Positions 13,997 to 24,589 of a stretch of 64,000 nucleotides of DNA are shown here, piece by piece. The translations under genes were made by a program, and so were the position numbers. The DNA is from Chiridota heheva (Eukaryota; Echinodermata; Holothuroidea; Apodida; Chiridotidae), in the NCBI GenBank assembly GCA_020152595.1, contig JAIGNY010000696.1, forward strand, positions 146,001 to 210,000. Reading direction: 5' to 3'. The first letter of the stretch is position 1; every line of letters starts with the position of its first letter. The notes beneath the pieces were generated by a model. That model was not told the DNA's origin, searched no databases, and saw nothing but the letters and a program-made list of their open reading frames with translations.

Positions 13997-14008
13997 AAAA
14001 GCTGCTAA
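13997..14008. repeat. Left target-site duplication of LINE copy A
   Basis: AAAAGCTGCTAA, identical to 14738-14749. Confidence 0.9.
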
Positions 14009-14737
14009 CCCTCTGCAGGAAAAGTGTTCTTTTCTTCTGATACCCAGCCATGTTGGCATCCCTGGCAATGACAGGGCTGATACAGCCGCTAAAGCTTTGC
14101 CTTAACCTCCTCCCTTCCCCTTTTCCCAAAACCCTCTCTGACATCAAACCGCTTATCGCTTCTCTTGTTCGTGACCGCTGGCAAACCTTATGGAACTTCC
14201 AAATTGATAAGAAACTCCATGTTATCCAGCCCACAATCCCGATCAATTCCACCATCAACAACCTTTCTCGATCGACAACGTTCATATTACCCGTCTTAAA
14301 ATTGGTCACACCCACCTCACTCACTCCCACCTCCTTATTGGTTCCCCCAACCCCTCTGTAACAATTGCCACTGCATCCTCACAATCCAACACGTTCTCCT
14401 TGCTTGCCCCCTGTACAACCTTCCCAGAGCTTCTCTCGCTCCCACAACTCAATTGCTGAGTTCTTCCAAAAATCCTCCAGATAAAATAGTCTCCTTCCTT
14501 CAGCATGCATCCCTCTACAACCATATTTAATTCTCCTCTTCCACCCCCTCTCTACTTTGTTTTTAGTTTTACCCATGCACCTCCTCTCTCGATCACAGCT
14601 TTCTGGCTTTTGTTCTTGAATTTCTCTCATTCTTCCCCTGGTCTCTTTCCTTACTACCTCTAGAATGATCTGACCTCTCAGGCACAATTTGACCTTCGTT
14701 GTCGTGGTGCCGTTAAGACCTCATCAAACAAACAAAC
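14009..14737 (+). mobile_element. 5'-truncated copy (A) of the I/Jockey-type LINE with RNase H; 12-bp TSD
   Basis: Flanked by a perfect 12-bp target-site duplication AAAAGCTGCTAA at 13997-14008 and 14738-14749. It begins within the RNase H domain: frame pieces read IPSHVGIPGNDRADTAAKA, then LIASLVRDRWQTLWNFQID. It ends GTGCCGTTAAGACCTCATC plus (AAAC)n. It aligns along its length with the 3' end of the larger copy at 26765-31912 and with 36940-37369. 5' truncation, a short A-rich tail and a TSD are the signature of target-primed reverse transcription. The frames are broken, so the copy is dead. Confidence 0.92.
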
Positions 14738-14749
14738 AAAAGCTGCTAA
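14738..14749. repeat. Right target-site duplication of LINE copy A
   Basis: AAAAGCTGCTAA immediately after the (AAAC)n tail. Confidence 0.9.
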
Positions 14750-14850
14750 AGTTAATTGACATGAGTAAATCTAGTAGACTTAAGATTTTGCTTTTCAGAA
14801 TCATAAATCTATAATTATCTTTACTTTGAGTGCCTGCACCCTTTCTTCTT

Positions 14851-14982
14851 ATAACCTTATGGTAACCTTATGGTAACCTTATGGTAACCTTATGTAAGCT
14901 TATGGTAACCTTATGGTTAACCTTATGGTAACCTTATGGTAACCTTATGGTTAACCTGATGGTAACCTTATGGTAACCTTAT
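14851..14982. repeat. 11-bp minisatellite GGTAACCTTAT, about 12 units
   Basis: Tandem GGTAACCTTAT with occasional 12-bp units (GGTTAACCTTAT), one missing G and one CTGAT variant. Each unit carries the near-palindrome GGTAACC/GGTTAACC. Confidence 0.95.
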
Positions 14983-16177
14983 ATCTATAGTATCCTTTTT
15001 TCCCACTGATATAATGGTTACCTTTCCCTCTTACAGAATGATTCCACTTCAACATGAAACTACTGAAATCAGACTAGTTGTGATGTCATAGCCTCAGTCT
15101 TTATGTATTCTATCATATTTTGTCCTGGAATTTTGTGGCTTAAAAACTATTGGATGTCAGGAAAGTAGTCAAACAGAATCTTTCAAGGGTAATTATAGTT
15201 TTCAACCTGATGAAAGTTTAAGAAAAAATAATTCAAATAAAAAAGTTATATAAACTTTCTTTAAAATACATTAACAATTGTTAAAAATGTGACGATGAAA
15301 GTACCCAACTTCCATAGTAGACTTACTACACCAGTCATTTTTACACATATAAGACATAACTTTAAACTTGAATATCTCCTGAACAGAATACACATTTTTA
15401 CCATTGTGTTTCTATTGAAGTTCTCTTTTATATAAGATGACCTTGCATGAACTAATCCTTAACTTGTTGAACAAACAGAAACACTCATTTGTAGCTTTAG
15501 TGAGCTAGCTTGCACAGTATAAGCTCACAAAGTAGCGGAAGTTTTGAGTCACTGAAGTTAAGGATGAATTCATATACAAATTATAGCAGCAAGCTCGCAC
15601 GAGCTCAACAGCCTGCAACCTTAAATTGAGCTCACAGTTTTTTTTCTTATGTTTTTTGTAAGGGACAATCATAGGAAAGATTCAAATTTGTACATAGTAT
15701 CTTGTAATGTTGTATCATACACTGTACCATGCCCTAGCATACAGTGCAAATTACTGTAGGCTGAGATTTTTTGAGTCATGATCTTGGGATTGAATTATTT
15801 CTCTCAGATACACTTGAAGCTCAAAGTGGTAGAAGTTTCATCGACCGGTGACATTAGATGCTTCATCTTTATCTATACGTGGTATGACTCACTACTTGGG
15901 CAACATTTGCATTGCAAAACCCAAGCATTTAATCAGTATACCTTTTTTTAATTTTTATAAAGTGCAAGTGTGAACATTAGCCACACCAGAAGATAACTAA
16001 GTAGCTACGATGGGCCAATCAGAAGGTTCACTGCGGTCAGAGAAATAAGAACAAGTACACAAAACCACACACAAAAATGGGAAAAAGTAGCAGAAACGGA
16101 AAGCTAAAAACAAGGGAGTTATAAACATCACATAGCCAAGGCAGTTTAATAGTACGCACTAATATGGCTGTCAACCA
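14983..16177. other. No gene seen
   Basis: AT-rich; several scattered AGCTC/GAGCT words near 15500-15640, but no exon or RNA gene is recognised. Confidence 0.4.
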
Positions 16178-16825
16178 CTACACACCGATCCAAATCCTGG
16201 AGCATCTCACAGACTGGAGATAATGATGGACACGGGTCTTAAAAGCTTGGATGCTGTTATCTGTTATATTACCAACAGCATCAACTGGAAGGGTATTCCA
16301 TATTCTGGTGGCAGTATGGAGGAAACTTTTGTTTAAAGAGTTTGTCCTAGCAGCAGGCAAAGAGAGAGCATGATTGGGTGCAGAAGTACTTGATCTTGAC
16401 ATCAAAGTGTAGGCAAGGACTGAAGGTCTGCATTGCAATGGCTAGTGTACTTCTGGTACCCTACAGTAAATGCTGCAACCTGTCCTCTATGGTGGAGACT
16501 ATTGATGGAGCGCATGTTTGTGGCAGTGACCTTGTCCACACCTATCATTTTCAGTGCCTTCCTTTTGATGGTGTTGAGAAGGACCAGGGTTGTAGGGGAT
16601 GCATTCATGCAAGCTAAACATGCATATTCCATGATATTTCCAACCTGAGCTTTGTAGACAGTAGCTCTGCCAGTAGCTCTGTCAAGTTTATTAGCAACTT
16701 TTCACAGTGCTCCGAGCCTTTGACCAGCTTTATTTGCAGTTTTGCAAGAATTTTGGACCATGAGAGCTTGCTGTTTATTGTAACACCAAGAAACTTCAGC
16801 TCTTTCTTGATATTTAACTTGTAGT
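16178..16825 (-). mobile_element. Jockey/CR1-type LINE reverse-transcriptase fragment
   Basis: On the minus strand, from 16825 down, frame pieces read KELKFLGVTINSKLSWSK, then ANKAGQRLGAL, ANKLDRATGRATVYKAQV, MEYACLACMNASPTTLVLL, IKRKALKMIG, INSLHHRGQVAAFTVGYQK and finally SFLHTATRIWNTLPVDAV with QAFKTRVHHYL. The order (LGVTIDxxLSW, YKAQVxxxxEYA, LxxxQRxALxxIG, LxHRRxVAAL, RxWNxLP) matches the thumb and C-terminus of Jockey/CR1-group reverse transcriptases. At least two frame changes and a degraded A(S/C)LxW motif show it is a fossil. Palm and endonuclease regions are absent; the sequence upstream (16847-17165) is simple repeat. Confidence 0.87.
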
Positions 16826-16846
16826 TTAAAAAATAAAAAGTGTGCC

Positions 16847-17078
16847 TCCTCTTTTGGTCAGCCTCACCTCCTCTCTTGGTCAGCCTCGCCCCCTCTTTAG
16901 CCCACTCCTCTTTGGCCCGCCCTGCCCCCTCTTTGGCTCACCCTGCCCCTCTTTGGCTGCCCACCCCTCTTTGGATGGCCCCCTCTTTGGCCCACCCCTC
17001 TTCGGATGGCCCCTTCTTTCTTTGGCCTGTCCCACCCTCTCTTTGGCCTGCCCAGCCCCTCTTTCGCTCACCCTGCCC
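16847..17078. repeat. C-rich imperfect tandem repeat (CCCTCTTTGGCCCACCC)
   Basis: About a dozen diverged 15-20 bp units of CCTCTTTGGCYCRCCCTGCC, strongly C-rich on the plus strand, so open frames over it are low complexity. Confidence 0.85.
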
Positions 17079-17109
17079 CTATATATATATTATATGTGCC
17101 CCTCAAAAA

Positions 17110-17118
<9 letters not shown>

Positions 17119-17164
<46 letters not shown>
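17119..17164. repeat. (TA)n microsatellite
   Basis: About 23 TA units after an A tract at 17106-17118; a short TATATATATTATA lies just upstream. Confidence 0.97.
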
Positions 17165-17169
<5 letters not shown>

Positions 17170-17355
17170 TCTTTCAATGATTTGTATTTTAGAGGTCAAC
17201 TTCTTTAAAAACTTCATAATCTTAACCTTATATGTGAAATTCTTTACATTGATACAGATTACAGAATGATAGCATAGTGAGAAATTGTCCTGTTTGGCTC
17301 ATTAGAATAGTTTCATTCTGAGGTATGATAGCTAAAATTCCAGAACCATTGCTTT

Positions 17356-17379
17356 GACATTTCCCACACTATCGAGTCC
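17356..17379 (+). repeat. Isolated single unit of the 39-bp satellite
   Basis: GACATTTCCCACACTATCGA plus GTCC matches the array's GACATATCCCACACTATCGAGCCC at 22 of 24 positions. The preceding ATTGCTTT resembles the ATTATTT before the first array unit. It is 6.5 kb beyond the array, in the same orientation. Confidence 0.8.
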
Positions 17380-18021
17380 TGATCATCAAATGCTCACATC
17401 TTAAGGCTTTAGCAGTCTCTTGGACCTCACACCAAAATAGTGCAGTGCGTCACACTCATTAATGTGCCCCTCAGAAATTCTAGCACCCTGCCCCTTTTCA
17501 AATCAAGCCAGGGGTCTGTCACTGGCTCATATTGCCTAGCTTAGATGAGCTTGTTTCTGATATGCAAGCTCATCAATGTTCTGTTTGCAAGCTCGCAGCA
17601 AGCTTGTGGCCATGCAGCTGTGGATATCTCGATATTATTTTTTCCATAATATCAAACATACCCTGACGAACATGTATCATAATATGTCATTTTCACACGT
17701 AAACTGAATAATAAAGCAAAAACCTGTGAAACAGAATGTCAGAAATATTTCAATGAATTAGACTTAAACAGAAAATTTGCAGCAAATCTTAATTCAATCG
17801 ACTAGCTTTTAGGCTTTTTTTCCTTACATCTTAAACTTGAACTGAAAAATTGAGATGTGCATGCTGAAAACCGAGCCGTTTTCCGAAATGAATGATAACA
17901 CAGATATTGTTATATGGTCAGATATCGCAATATTTTTGTCTACGATAACCGATATCTTATTTACCCATATTGTGTCAGCCTTACTAATTTTAAGCTTAAA
18001 AGAGACACAAATTTACAGCAG
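17380..18021. other. No gene seen
   Basis: AT-rich. Near 17480-17500 the complement strand carries AAGGGGCAGGGTG, like the GGGGCAGG words upstream of the 39-bp array. Confidence 0.4.
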
Positions 18022-18255
18022 CGCTAGACTGAAAAGTGAGGCCGTATTTTAAGGGGGTTACCCCCCCCCCCCCCCAAAAAAAAAATGCTTATCTAGCACG
18101 CAATGGTATAGTAATTTTCTGGTTAATATGAACTTTAAGTCTCCTTTACCCTCGCGTCATCTGTGGGCTATGGATACATGAAGTTTATCAATCTGTTGTG
18201 GATGATATATCTGTGAAATTTGCAAAAACAAGCGCCCTCTCTTTTCAGTCTAGTG
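18022..18255. mobile_element. Short inverted-repeat (MITE-like) element
   Basis: A perfect 13-bp inverted pair CTAGACTGAAAAG at 18024-18036 and its complement at 18241-18253. Similarity extends to about 24 bp (CRCTAGACTGAAAAGNGAGG). The 234-bp interior has a C16A10 homopolymer junction at 18060-18085 and no ORF. No clear target duplication was identified. Confidence 0.6.
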
Positions 18256-19716
18256 CCTCTTTAAGTCAAAAGTTTTAACTTGATATATGGTAGAGAGTTA
18301 AAAAAGAAACCAAATGCCAAAACCTGCATCTTAAAAGCCTATTCTATTCTCAATTATCCATGTTTAAAGTTTTAACGTGGAGACTGCCATTTTATGTAGC
18401 ACCAATAATAACATCATTTTGCCCATTTATTAACACACAATAAACTGTATAATTATTCTTGAAATATTCCATCATCCTGTATACTTTGACTTGCAGTTCT
18501 AATGGCTTATATCAGTAAATTATTCATGAACAAATACAAATTTGTAGACCATGCAAAGGAAAAATAATTTATTGTAAGCTAGAAAATTTAAATGTATAAA
18601 ATAAATACATTGTATTTTTTGGGGACTGTGAGGAAAAATCTATGGCTGCTCCCCGGGCCATGTAAGTTATTTATGATAAAATTAATCTTTTGATTAATTG
18701 GAAAATATAAGTAGTTTATGATAAAATTAATGTTTTGAATAATTGGAAAATATATGTCAGATTGCTTTGAAGATGTGAAATTTGAGTAAATTGCTTCTCA
18801 GTATCGTAACAAAGGAAGGAAAATACAGACTTTTATGTCTCCTGTTTATTTCTGTAAAGGACATATTAATTGCAAAAGCATATTGATAAGAAATTGTTAT
18901 TCTTACATATTAAGCAAGGCAATACTTAATCAGAAATATATTCAAAAGTGAAAAGAAATTTGTTATGACAATTCTAACATATGTTCGAAAAATATCCTTA
19001 AAAAAACAAGTTCCATTGCTCCCTTAATCAAAGATCTGGAAGCAAATTTTGACGATTTTTTCTCATTAAGAGAGTCTACTTTTCCTGTTGGGGCTTAGAT
19101 AGTGAGAAATATAAATTAGGTAATGAATAATTGATGATGTTGAGGAGAAGATGAAGCCATCCATGAAGCCAAGTTGTCATGCTGCAATGAGTAGGCAGGT
19201 CAATACATGTTTACCATGTATGTTGAAGCGTGGAACCGGCTGGATATTTTGGGTTATTTTCTTGTAATGCTATATGTGTATACTGTTGTGTATTTGGTAC
19301 AGTAGCGTGATGCATGGAAGATCTTAAAGTACAGATGAAGAGGCGTTCATGTGCAACTGTTTTTGTTTTGTTTGGGGGTTAGCATATCTCAGTGTCATTT
19401 AAATGAATGGAAATAATATTTTTGTTAGTTTACATAAACCTAAAATGTTAGCAGTTTAGCAGTCCGAGAGAGTCTAATTGGAAGGTTACATGAAATGGGA
19501 GATCTACCATTTAAGTGATATAAGCCTTGCTACCCTTACATTTAAACTTTATATGTTTGAAGTTTTAAATATCTCTGAATAAAATCAAAGTCAATAAAAA
19601 CTTACCATGTGCTTACTTACAAAAATCAAATTGCACCACTTTTTGGCCCAAAGTTTTTTCCTAATAAGCGCTCATGCGTGGGGTTCACATACAGTGTGAT
19701 ATTCCAACTGCAATGT
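18256..19716. other. No gene seen; 45-bp tandem duplication at 18671-18760
   Basis: TTATGATAAAATTAATSTTT with TGAWTAATTGGAAAATATA occurs twice, offset 45 bp. Otherwise AT-rich and featureless. Confidence 0.45.
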
Positions 19717-19984
19717 ACATATCGTCCCTGTTCTGACATAGTGGCAAATGTGCAAAAGAACTTATTGGTTTTGTCATAGTGACGAATGTGCAATTAACAA
19801 AGTTTAATTGGAAATGAATATGATTTACTAGTATCTGGTTTTTGTGAATTATTTACAGTTGAAATCATTTATTAGTTATAGAAAGCAAGGAAAATAACCT
19901 ATAAATGATTGTAATATGTGTTTAAAGACATTCGCCACTATGTCAAAACGAAAAAAGGGCTTTTCCAGTCAAAACGGACGATAT
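19717..19984. mobile_element. Fold-back (MITE-like) element
   Basis: TGACATAGTGGCAAATGT at 19734 is inverted at 19928-19945 with one mismatch (perfect core TGACATAGTGGC). Outer arms ATATCGTCC (19719-19727) and GGACGATAT (19976-19984) also pair; the right arm has about 26 extra bases. A third related word, CATAGTGACGAATGTGCAA, lies inside at about 19776. No ORF. Confidence 0.6.
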
Positions 19985-20640
19985 AAGTGAATTGGTTTTA
20001 TTTTAGCGGCACAATAACCATCACAAAAACATTGTGAGCCTCGCACCCAAAATTAGCAAAGAACGTGACAAAACTGGAGTATTTAAATCTTCAAATTAAT
20101 CAAATGAATTAAATTATCAGTCAAAAAATGTTGGATCAGCGCATATTAGAGCAGGGGCGCTTAATTTATCAAATACAGTGACCTTAATATTATTGAGTAC
20201 ATGAAGTGGGTGATAATACCTAAAGTTCTGTAATTGTGTTATTTTCCTTAAAAGCAAGCTCATCTTAAGCTCACCATGAGCTTGCAGTGTAAACAGTGGT
20301 GGCGCTACAGGGGGGCATGGGGGAATTTCCCCCGTAAGATTGCTTTGCCCCTCCCCCACATACTCCCTCCCCTGACTTTTCATGACTTCTCACCATAACT
20401 GGCAGCTCCCTGCATGGACAAGTCAAAAACAACAAGCACTGACTTGCATCAATGATCACAGATCATTAAGTATTAATGAACAATGCAGGGAATACTTTCA
20501 TTAGAAGTAGTCTTGCGTGGATTTAGACTATTAAAGAACAAGGATTAATTGAGAGGTGTCATTAGAGTACTTGATTGGATCATGGAGCTTTCAGTTAATA
20601 ACTCCATGAAGAGGTATGAGCCTTTGGCATCGAAGGAGCC
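19985..20640. other. No gene seen
   Basis: Contains a G-rich/C-rich patch at 20305-20375 of a type frequent in repeat-rich invertebrate DNA, but no gene. Confidence 0.35.
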
Positions 20641-20830
20641 TCTGGCCATGTTCACACTGATCCTTGCATCATAATCCTGACGATAAACCAGTTTGGATTT
20701 CTTCACCTGCTGCGGATCATGATCCTACCTTTGTCTAGAATCAACATCAAGTGACGGATCATTTAAGATAAGCGTTCTCACACTGAAAAAATTGGCGGAT
20801 CTGATCACCTGCAGTGGGTCTAATGGAGAG
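20641..20830. repeat. GATC-rich dispersed repeat, copy 1
   Basis: Has GCGGATCATGATCCTACC (20713-20730) and GGCGGATCTGATCACCTGC (20803-20821). Both occur as reverse complements side by side at about 36718-36753, and GATCACCTGC recurs at about 37380. Ends resemble GTTCWCACTGA. Probably a DNA-transposon-derived family; class unknown. Confidence 0.5.
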
Positions 20831-21540
20831 CTGGTACACAATTGAGAATACATACTGTGTTTGTAGGATAACATTATCTGCTGTATATGCCATAGATAAC
20901 CTTACCAGTTGTACAGCCTGGTATTGGAACTTGCTGGGGATGGCTTTGGGAGGGGAGGGTGGGTGGAAAAATCCAAAATGTTTTAAGACATATATGCACA
21001 GGATTTCTTTTTTATTTAGTCCACTCTTATTTTACAGGGTGGACTTAAAGCTGTTTTTTAGTACCATTACACTGGGGGAAAGGAGGGTCTCTCTGCCCAA
21101 TTTGATATAGACTTCTTCGTGTTATTTATGTAATATAACAATCAGAAATGGATGAGACAGATCAAGGATTCATTGGGATGTAATTTGCATGCATCATATT
21201 TTACCATGGTGATTTGAAAAAAAACATTTTCTCCCAATTTTTTTTCTGCTGATGCATATGAAAGATTAGCACTGGGTGATGGGGAAGGTGGTATAGCATT
21301 GTTAATTGGGGATGTGGATTAAGTTATAACTCATCAAAGTAATTCTTACTATATTATGCAAAGCATTTCACTGTACTGGGAGTGTCAAATCTGTATAATT
21401 ATTTGCTTCAAATTAATCATGGTGACCTCTAAATTTTTCTCCTCATTGTTGAAATTGCGGCCTTGATCACGTTTTATAGAAATTCTTTTGTCAGGTACAT
21501 GCAGTGATGAGTGGTTTGTGGCACAAGAAAATAAAGTGCT
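20831..21540. other. No gene seen
   Basis: Has an ORF of 98 codons at 20814-21110, without a recognisable domain or splice context. Otherwise AT-rich. Confidence 0.35.
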
Positions 21541-21881
21541 CTTTAACTGATGACATCACACACTTGCATATCTTTAACTCATGACATCACACATTTGCAT
21601 ATCTTCAACTGATGAAATCACACATTTGCATATCTACAACTAATGACATCACACATTTGCAGATCTTCAACAGATGACATCACATATTTGCATGTCTTCA
21701 ACTGATGACATCACACATTTGCATATCTTTAACTGATGATATCACTCATTTGCATATCATCAACTGATGACATCACACATTTGCATGTCTTCAACTGATG
21801 ACATCACACATTTGCATATCTTTAACTGATGATATCACTCATTTGCATATCATCAACTGATGACATCACACATTTGCATAT
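21541..21881. repeat. 31-bp minisatellite, 11 units, with a 93-bp higher-order period
   Basis: The unit is CTGATGACATCACACATTTG followed by CATATCTTTAA. The last six units are two copies of a three-unit block (CATGTCTTCAAC at 21691 and 21784; offset 93). It ends 89 bp before an exon of the M6/PLP gene. TGACATCA, once per unit, resembles the CRE/AP-1-like TGACRTCA. Confidence 0.95.
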
Positions 21882-21970
21882 TTTTTGAATAATTAAACTT
21901 ACAATTTGAACTTTTTAATTGGCATGAGGATTTAATTTACAATATTTGTTATATTTTGTTTTCTTTTCAG

Positions 21971-22077
21971 GCATGGCACCATCAGTAGATTCAACGTCAA
22001 ATCCTCCTGACAGCACCCCTGCTCCAGTATTAAAGACAGAAATATGTGGAACAGAATTGCAAACATTCTGTAATATG
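21971..22077 (+). CDS. Internal exon of an M6/PLP-family proteolipid gene (end of extracellular loop 2)
   Basis: A 107-bp exon with a good acceptor (TTTTCTTTTCAG before it) and donor (ATG/GTAAGG after it). It starts in phase 1 (two bases completing a codon) and ends in phase 0. It encodes a Ser/Pro/Thr-rich stretch, then KTEICGTELQTFCNM. CGTELQTFC matches the PLP/M6 family pattern CGSNLLSIC: two cysteines eight residues apart, which form a disulfide in the second extracellular loop of PLP. Human PLP1 exon 5 (74 bp) has the same phases. M6/PLP proteins are four-pass membrane proteins, best known in neurons and glia. The product here should be the same type, with this segment outside the cell just before TM4. 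The exon is about 33 bp longer than its PLP1 counterpart; the extra residues form the Ser/Pro/Thr stretch. A 31-bp minisatellite ends 89 bp upstream and a TTAA element starts 71 bp downstream. The ATG at 21973 is internal, not a start. Confidence 0.83.
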
Positions 22078-22147
22078 GTAAGGATATCTCAAGTAGAAAG
22101 TTTCTCCTGTCCTGTTATCCATATTAGTCATTTTGTCAATGGGATAT

Positions 22148-22372
22148 TTAACCCTTACTCTCTACCATACGGCGATAGTGGGCGGCCTACTGGGTCACTG
22201 GAGCGGAACGAGTCGGACTCTACTGCTCGGAAGACAGAGGACCCTTCAATAATCAGCCTGTGCTTAACCCATACTCTACCACGCGGCGATGTTATTGCCG
22301 TTTTGGGTGCCGTATCTTTGACCCCGCCTCCCAAGCGAATTTTCAAAATAGTGCCGGTAGAGTAAGGGTTAA
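22148..22372. mobile_element. TTAA-flanked piggyBac-like MITE
   Basis: Left end TTAACCCTTACTCTCTACC (22148-22166); right end GGTAGAGTAAGGGTTAA (22356-22372). The ends are inverted repeats starting CCC directly inside TTAA, as in piggyBac elements, which duplicate TTAA on insertion. The 217-bp interior is GC-richer than its surroundings and has an internal direct repeat (CCATACGGCGAT near 22164, CCACGCGGCGAT near 22278). It has no transposase. It starts 71 bp after an exon donor. Confidence 0.75.
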
Positions 22373-24230
22373 GTAACCAGTTCAATCAGTTATTCAAGTA
22401 ATCATCATTTGGTCTGAAGTCGTTATGTCTCTGCGTCATATTGAGTCAGTCAGTCAAAGATGATGTACGTCTTGAACAGTAAATGATCCAGATCATTCAA
22501 TCGTTGATCAGAAATTCATATAGTCAGTCATTTGCATCATTCATTAGATCAGTAAGCACATCATTCACAAAGTTTTCACTTTGCCAAAAATCCACTAAAG
22601 AATCAATTGATGAGTCAGTTAATTGTTTTATTTATCAGTTTATCAGTCCATTATTTATCTCTCAAATGTGCAGCTTGTACGGAAGCCCTGTAATACGGCT
22701 AATTAGCCGATCTGCTAATTTAAAGCTCTAAATATTTAGGCAATTAAATCAATATTTAGCCAATTTTTTGCCCATCTATTCTTTCAAGTAATAATTAATC
22801 AATGCATTTTGTTGAATGCATCAGTAAATAATTAATAGATCATTCAAAAAGTGATCATTCGATCAGTAATAATATCAATCGTTGGTCAGTAAATCAAACA
22901 ATAATCATTTATTTGATCAATCTAATAAACCAATTGAAGTTCAATTTATCCATTAATCCACTCTTGGATCATTTCTTTTCTCTTCAAATTAATACCTATT
23001 TTATGTAGTGTGTCGTGCAGTTCTTGATATTCAGTATTTCAGAAAATTTGTCGTTGATTTATCTTCAAAGTTATTTAATTATCTTCCAAGTCATTTAATT
23101 GGATAACGACCTTGTGTTTGTAGTGGAATCCAATGTGGCAATGACGCCAAAACTGCTATTTATATCTGAATTTCCCTGAGGTTATGTCTGATTATGGATT
23201 GTGCACCATGATTTTCTGCATAAAGCAGCACAAATTTCAGCCAATCACATCTTAGTATCCTACACGTTTTATTACCAGAGACAGGAGTTCTTGAACGCCA
23301 AACGTCCTCATCAAACCATGTCATAGGAAATGTGAAGGACGTAAAGCATTTGAAAACATTGAATTGCAAAGAAATTAATTGTAAGACTAACAAAACTACT
23401 GTTAGCATGTTTGATGAAATTATTGTGGCTGGAAATTACATTTCCTTTGGTCAAATTTTTGTAGAGTTGTGTGAAAGGTTATCTAATCAGTAATAATATT
23501 GTAAAAAAATAACTTGCTTATAAATGAAAAACAAAAGTAACGTAATGATTTCTTATTAAATTTTGTAAATAAGAATATAAGATAATACAATGAATTATGG
23601 CATAATTTTCATAAGTGTCAAGGCTTAAATTAATGTAATGAATTCTTGTTAGAATTTGAATTTAATCCATATAATTTTTGAAAGAGTATTTGCCAAAGCA
23701 TGTTTAGAGAAGGTTATCATAGCTTTAAGCAGAATAACTACATCTTATTTGCAGTTTTCCAAGTTAGCAAACTCATCACAAGAACATATTTATTGAAAAC
23801 AGATTTTCTATTTAACACAAATGTGAAAATCCTTTAATATAATTTTTTTTTCTTTTGATTTAAATTTCAAGATTTTTGCAACTTCTGTGACAAGCAACTG
23901 TCAGAATTATTTGCAAACTTGAGGCCAGCTTAAGCCTCTGTCAGTAAGAATATCATTTTAAAGGAGGAAATTGATCCAATGCAATGGTTTGAATAAAGAT
24001 CAATAGTACGTAGGAGGTGAAAGCCAATTGAGTGACATGGTTGAGTGGAGTACGTGTGAATTGCTTTCGCTCTTGAGAAATTGGTCATATCAATGAAATC
24101 ATGCAGCTTGTTATTTCATCACCCACATATACATATATGCGGGAACGAGATATTGTAGTCACTTTGCTGTATAGGCAAAGAACTGCATGTACCTCCTACA
24201 CTACATGGCCACCCCCCTTGGTATTAAAGG
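22373..24230. other. No gene seen; AT-rich intron
   Basis: 22480-22970 is unusually rich in ATCA/GATCA/TCAGT words without a clean period, like a strongly decayed tandem repeat. The rest has no recognisable feature. Confidence 0.4.
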
Positions 24231-24589
24231 GGCTGGTAGGGCCCACCAGGGGTCTCATATGATGACCTCATATCAGGGGTTAGGGGTATAAGTTTTTGGA
24301 ACGGGACAAAATTTGGTGATATTTGCATCTGTCCGTGTGTTTGTGTGTGCATGTATGCAACAATTGATTTTGTGTCTCCTAAAACTAAAAAAAATGTAAT
24401 ACACCCATGAACCAAAAGCGGTGGATGGGTCCCCCTGGCCCTGAACTTTTGTTTCCAAGGTTTTGGGGTACAAAGGTCACAGGTCAAATGGGACAAGTTT
24501 TTGGTAATAACTGTATCTTTTGAAGGAATTACTTAATATCTTTACAAATTACATAGGTGGGTAGGGTTTAACATTCTAAGAAAACTTTA

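Noticed and set aside
14050-14361. 103-codon ORF as a host gene
   Set aside because: It lies in LINE copy A and translates parts of its ORF2 C-terminus in broken frames.
16840-17208. Pro/Leu/Ser-rich ORFs on both strands
   Set aside because: C-rich tandem repeat followed by (TA)n; no family or splice context.
1-21970. Exons for TM1-TM3 of the M6/PLP gene
   Set aside because: I found no ORF piece with family motifs and splice sites; they are probably upstream of the window.
21946-22365. A 139-codon ORF over the exon at 21971
   Set aside because: Only 21971-22077 is coding: it has a clear acceptor and donor, and the rest runs into the TTAA MITE.
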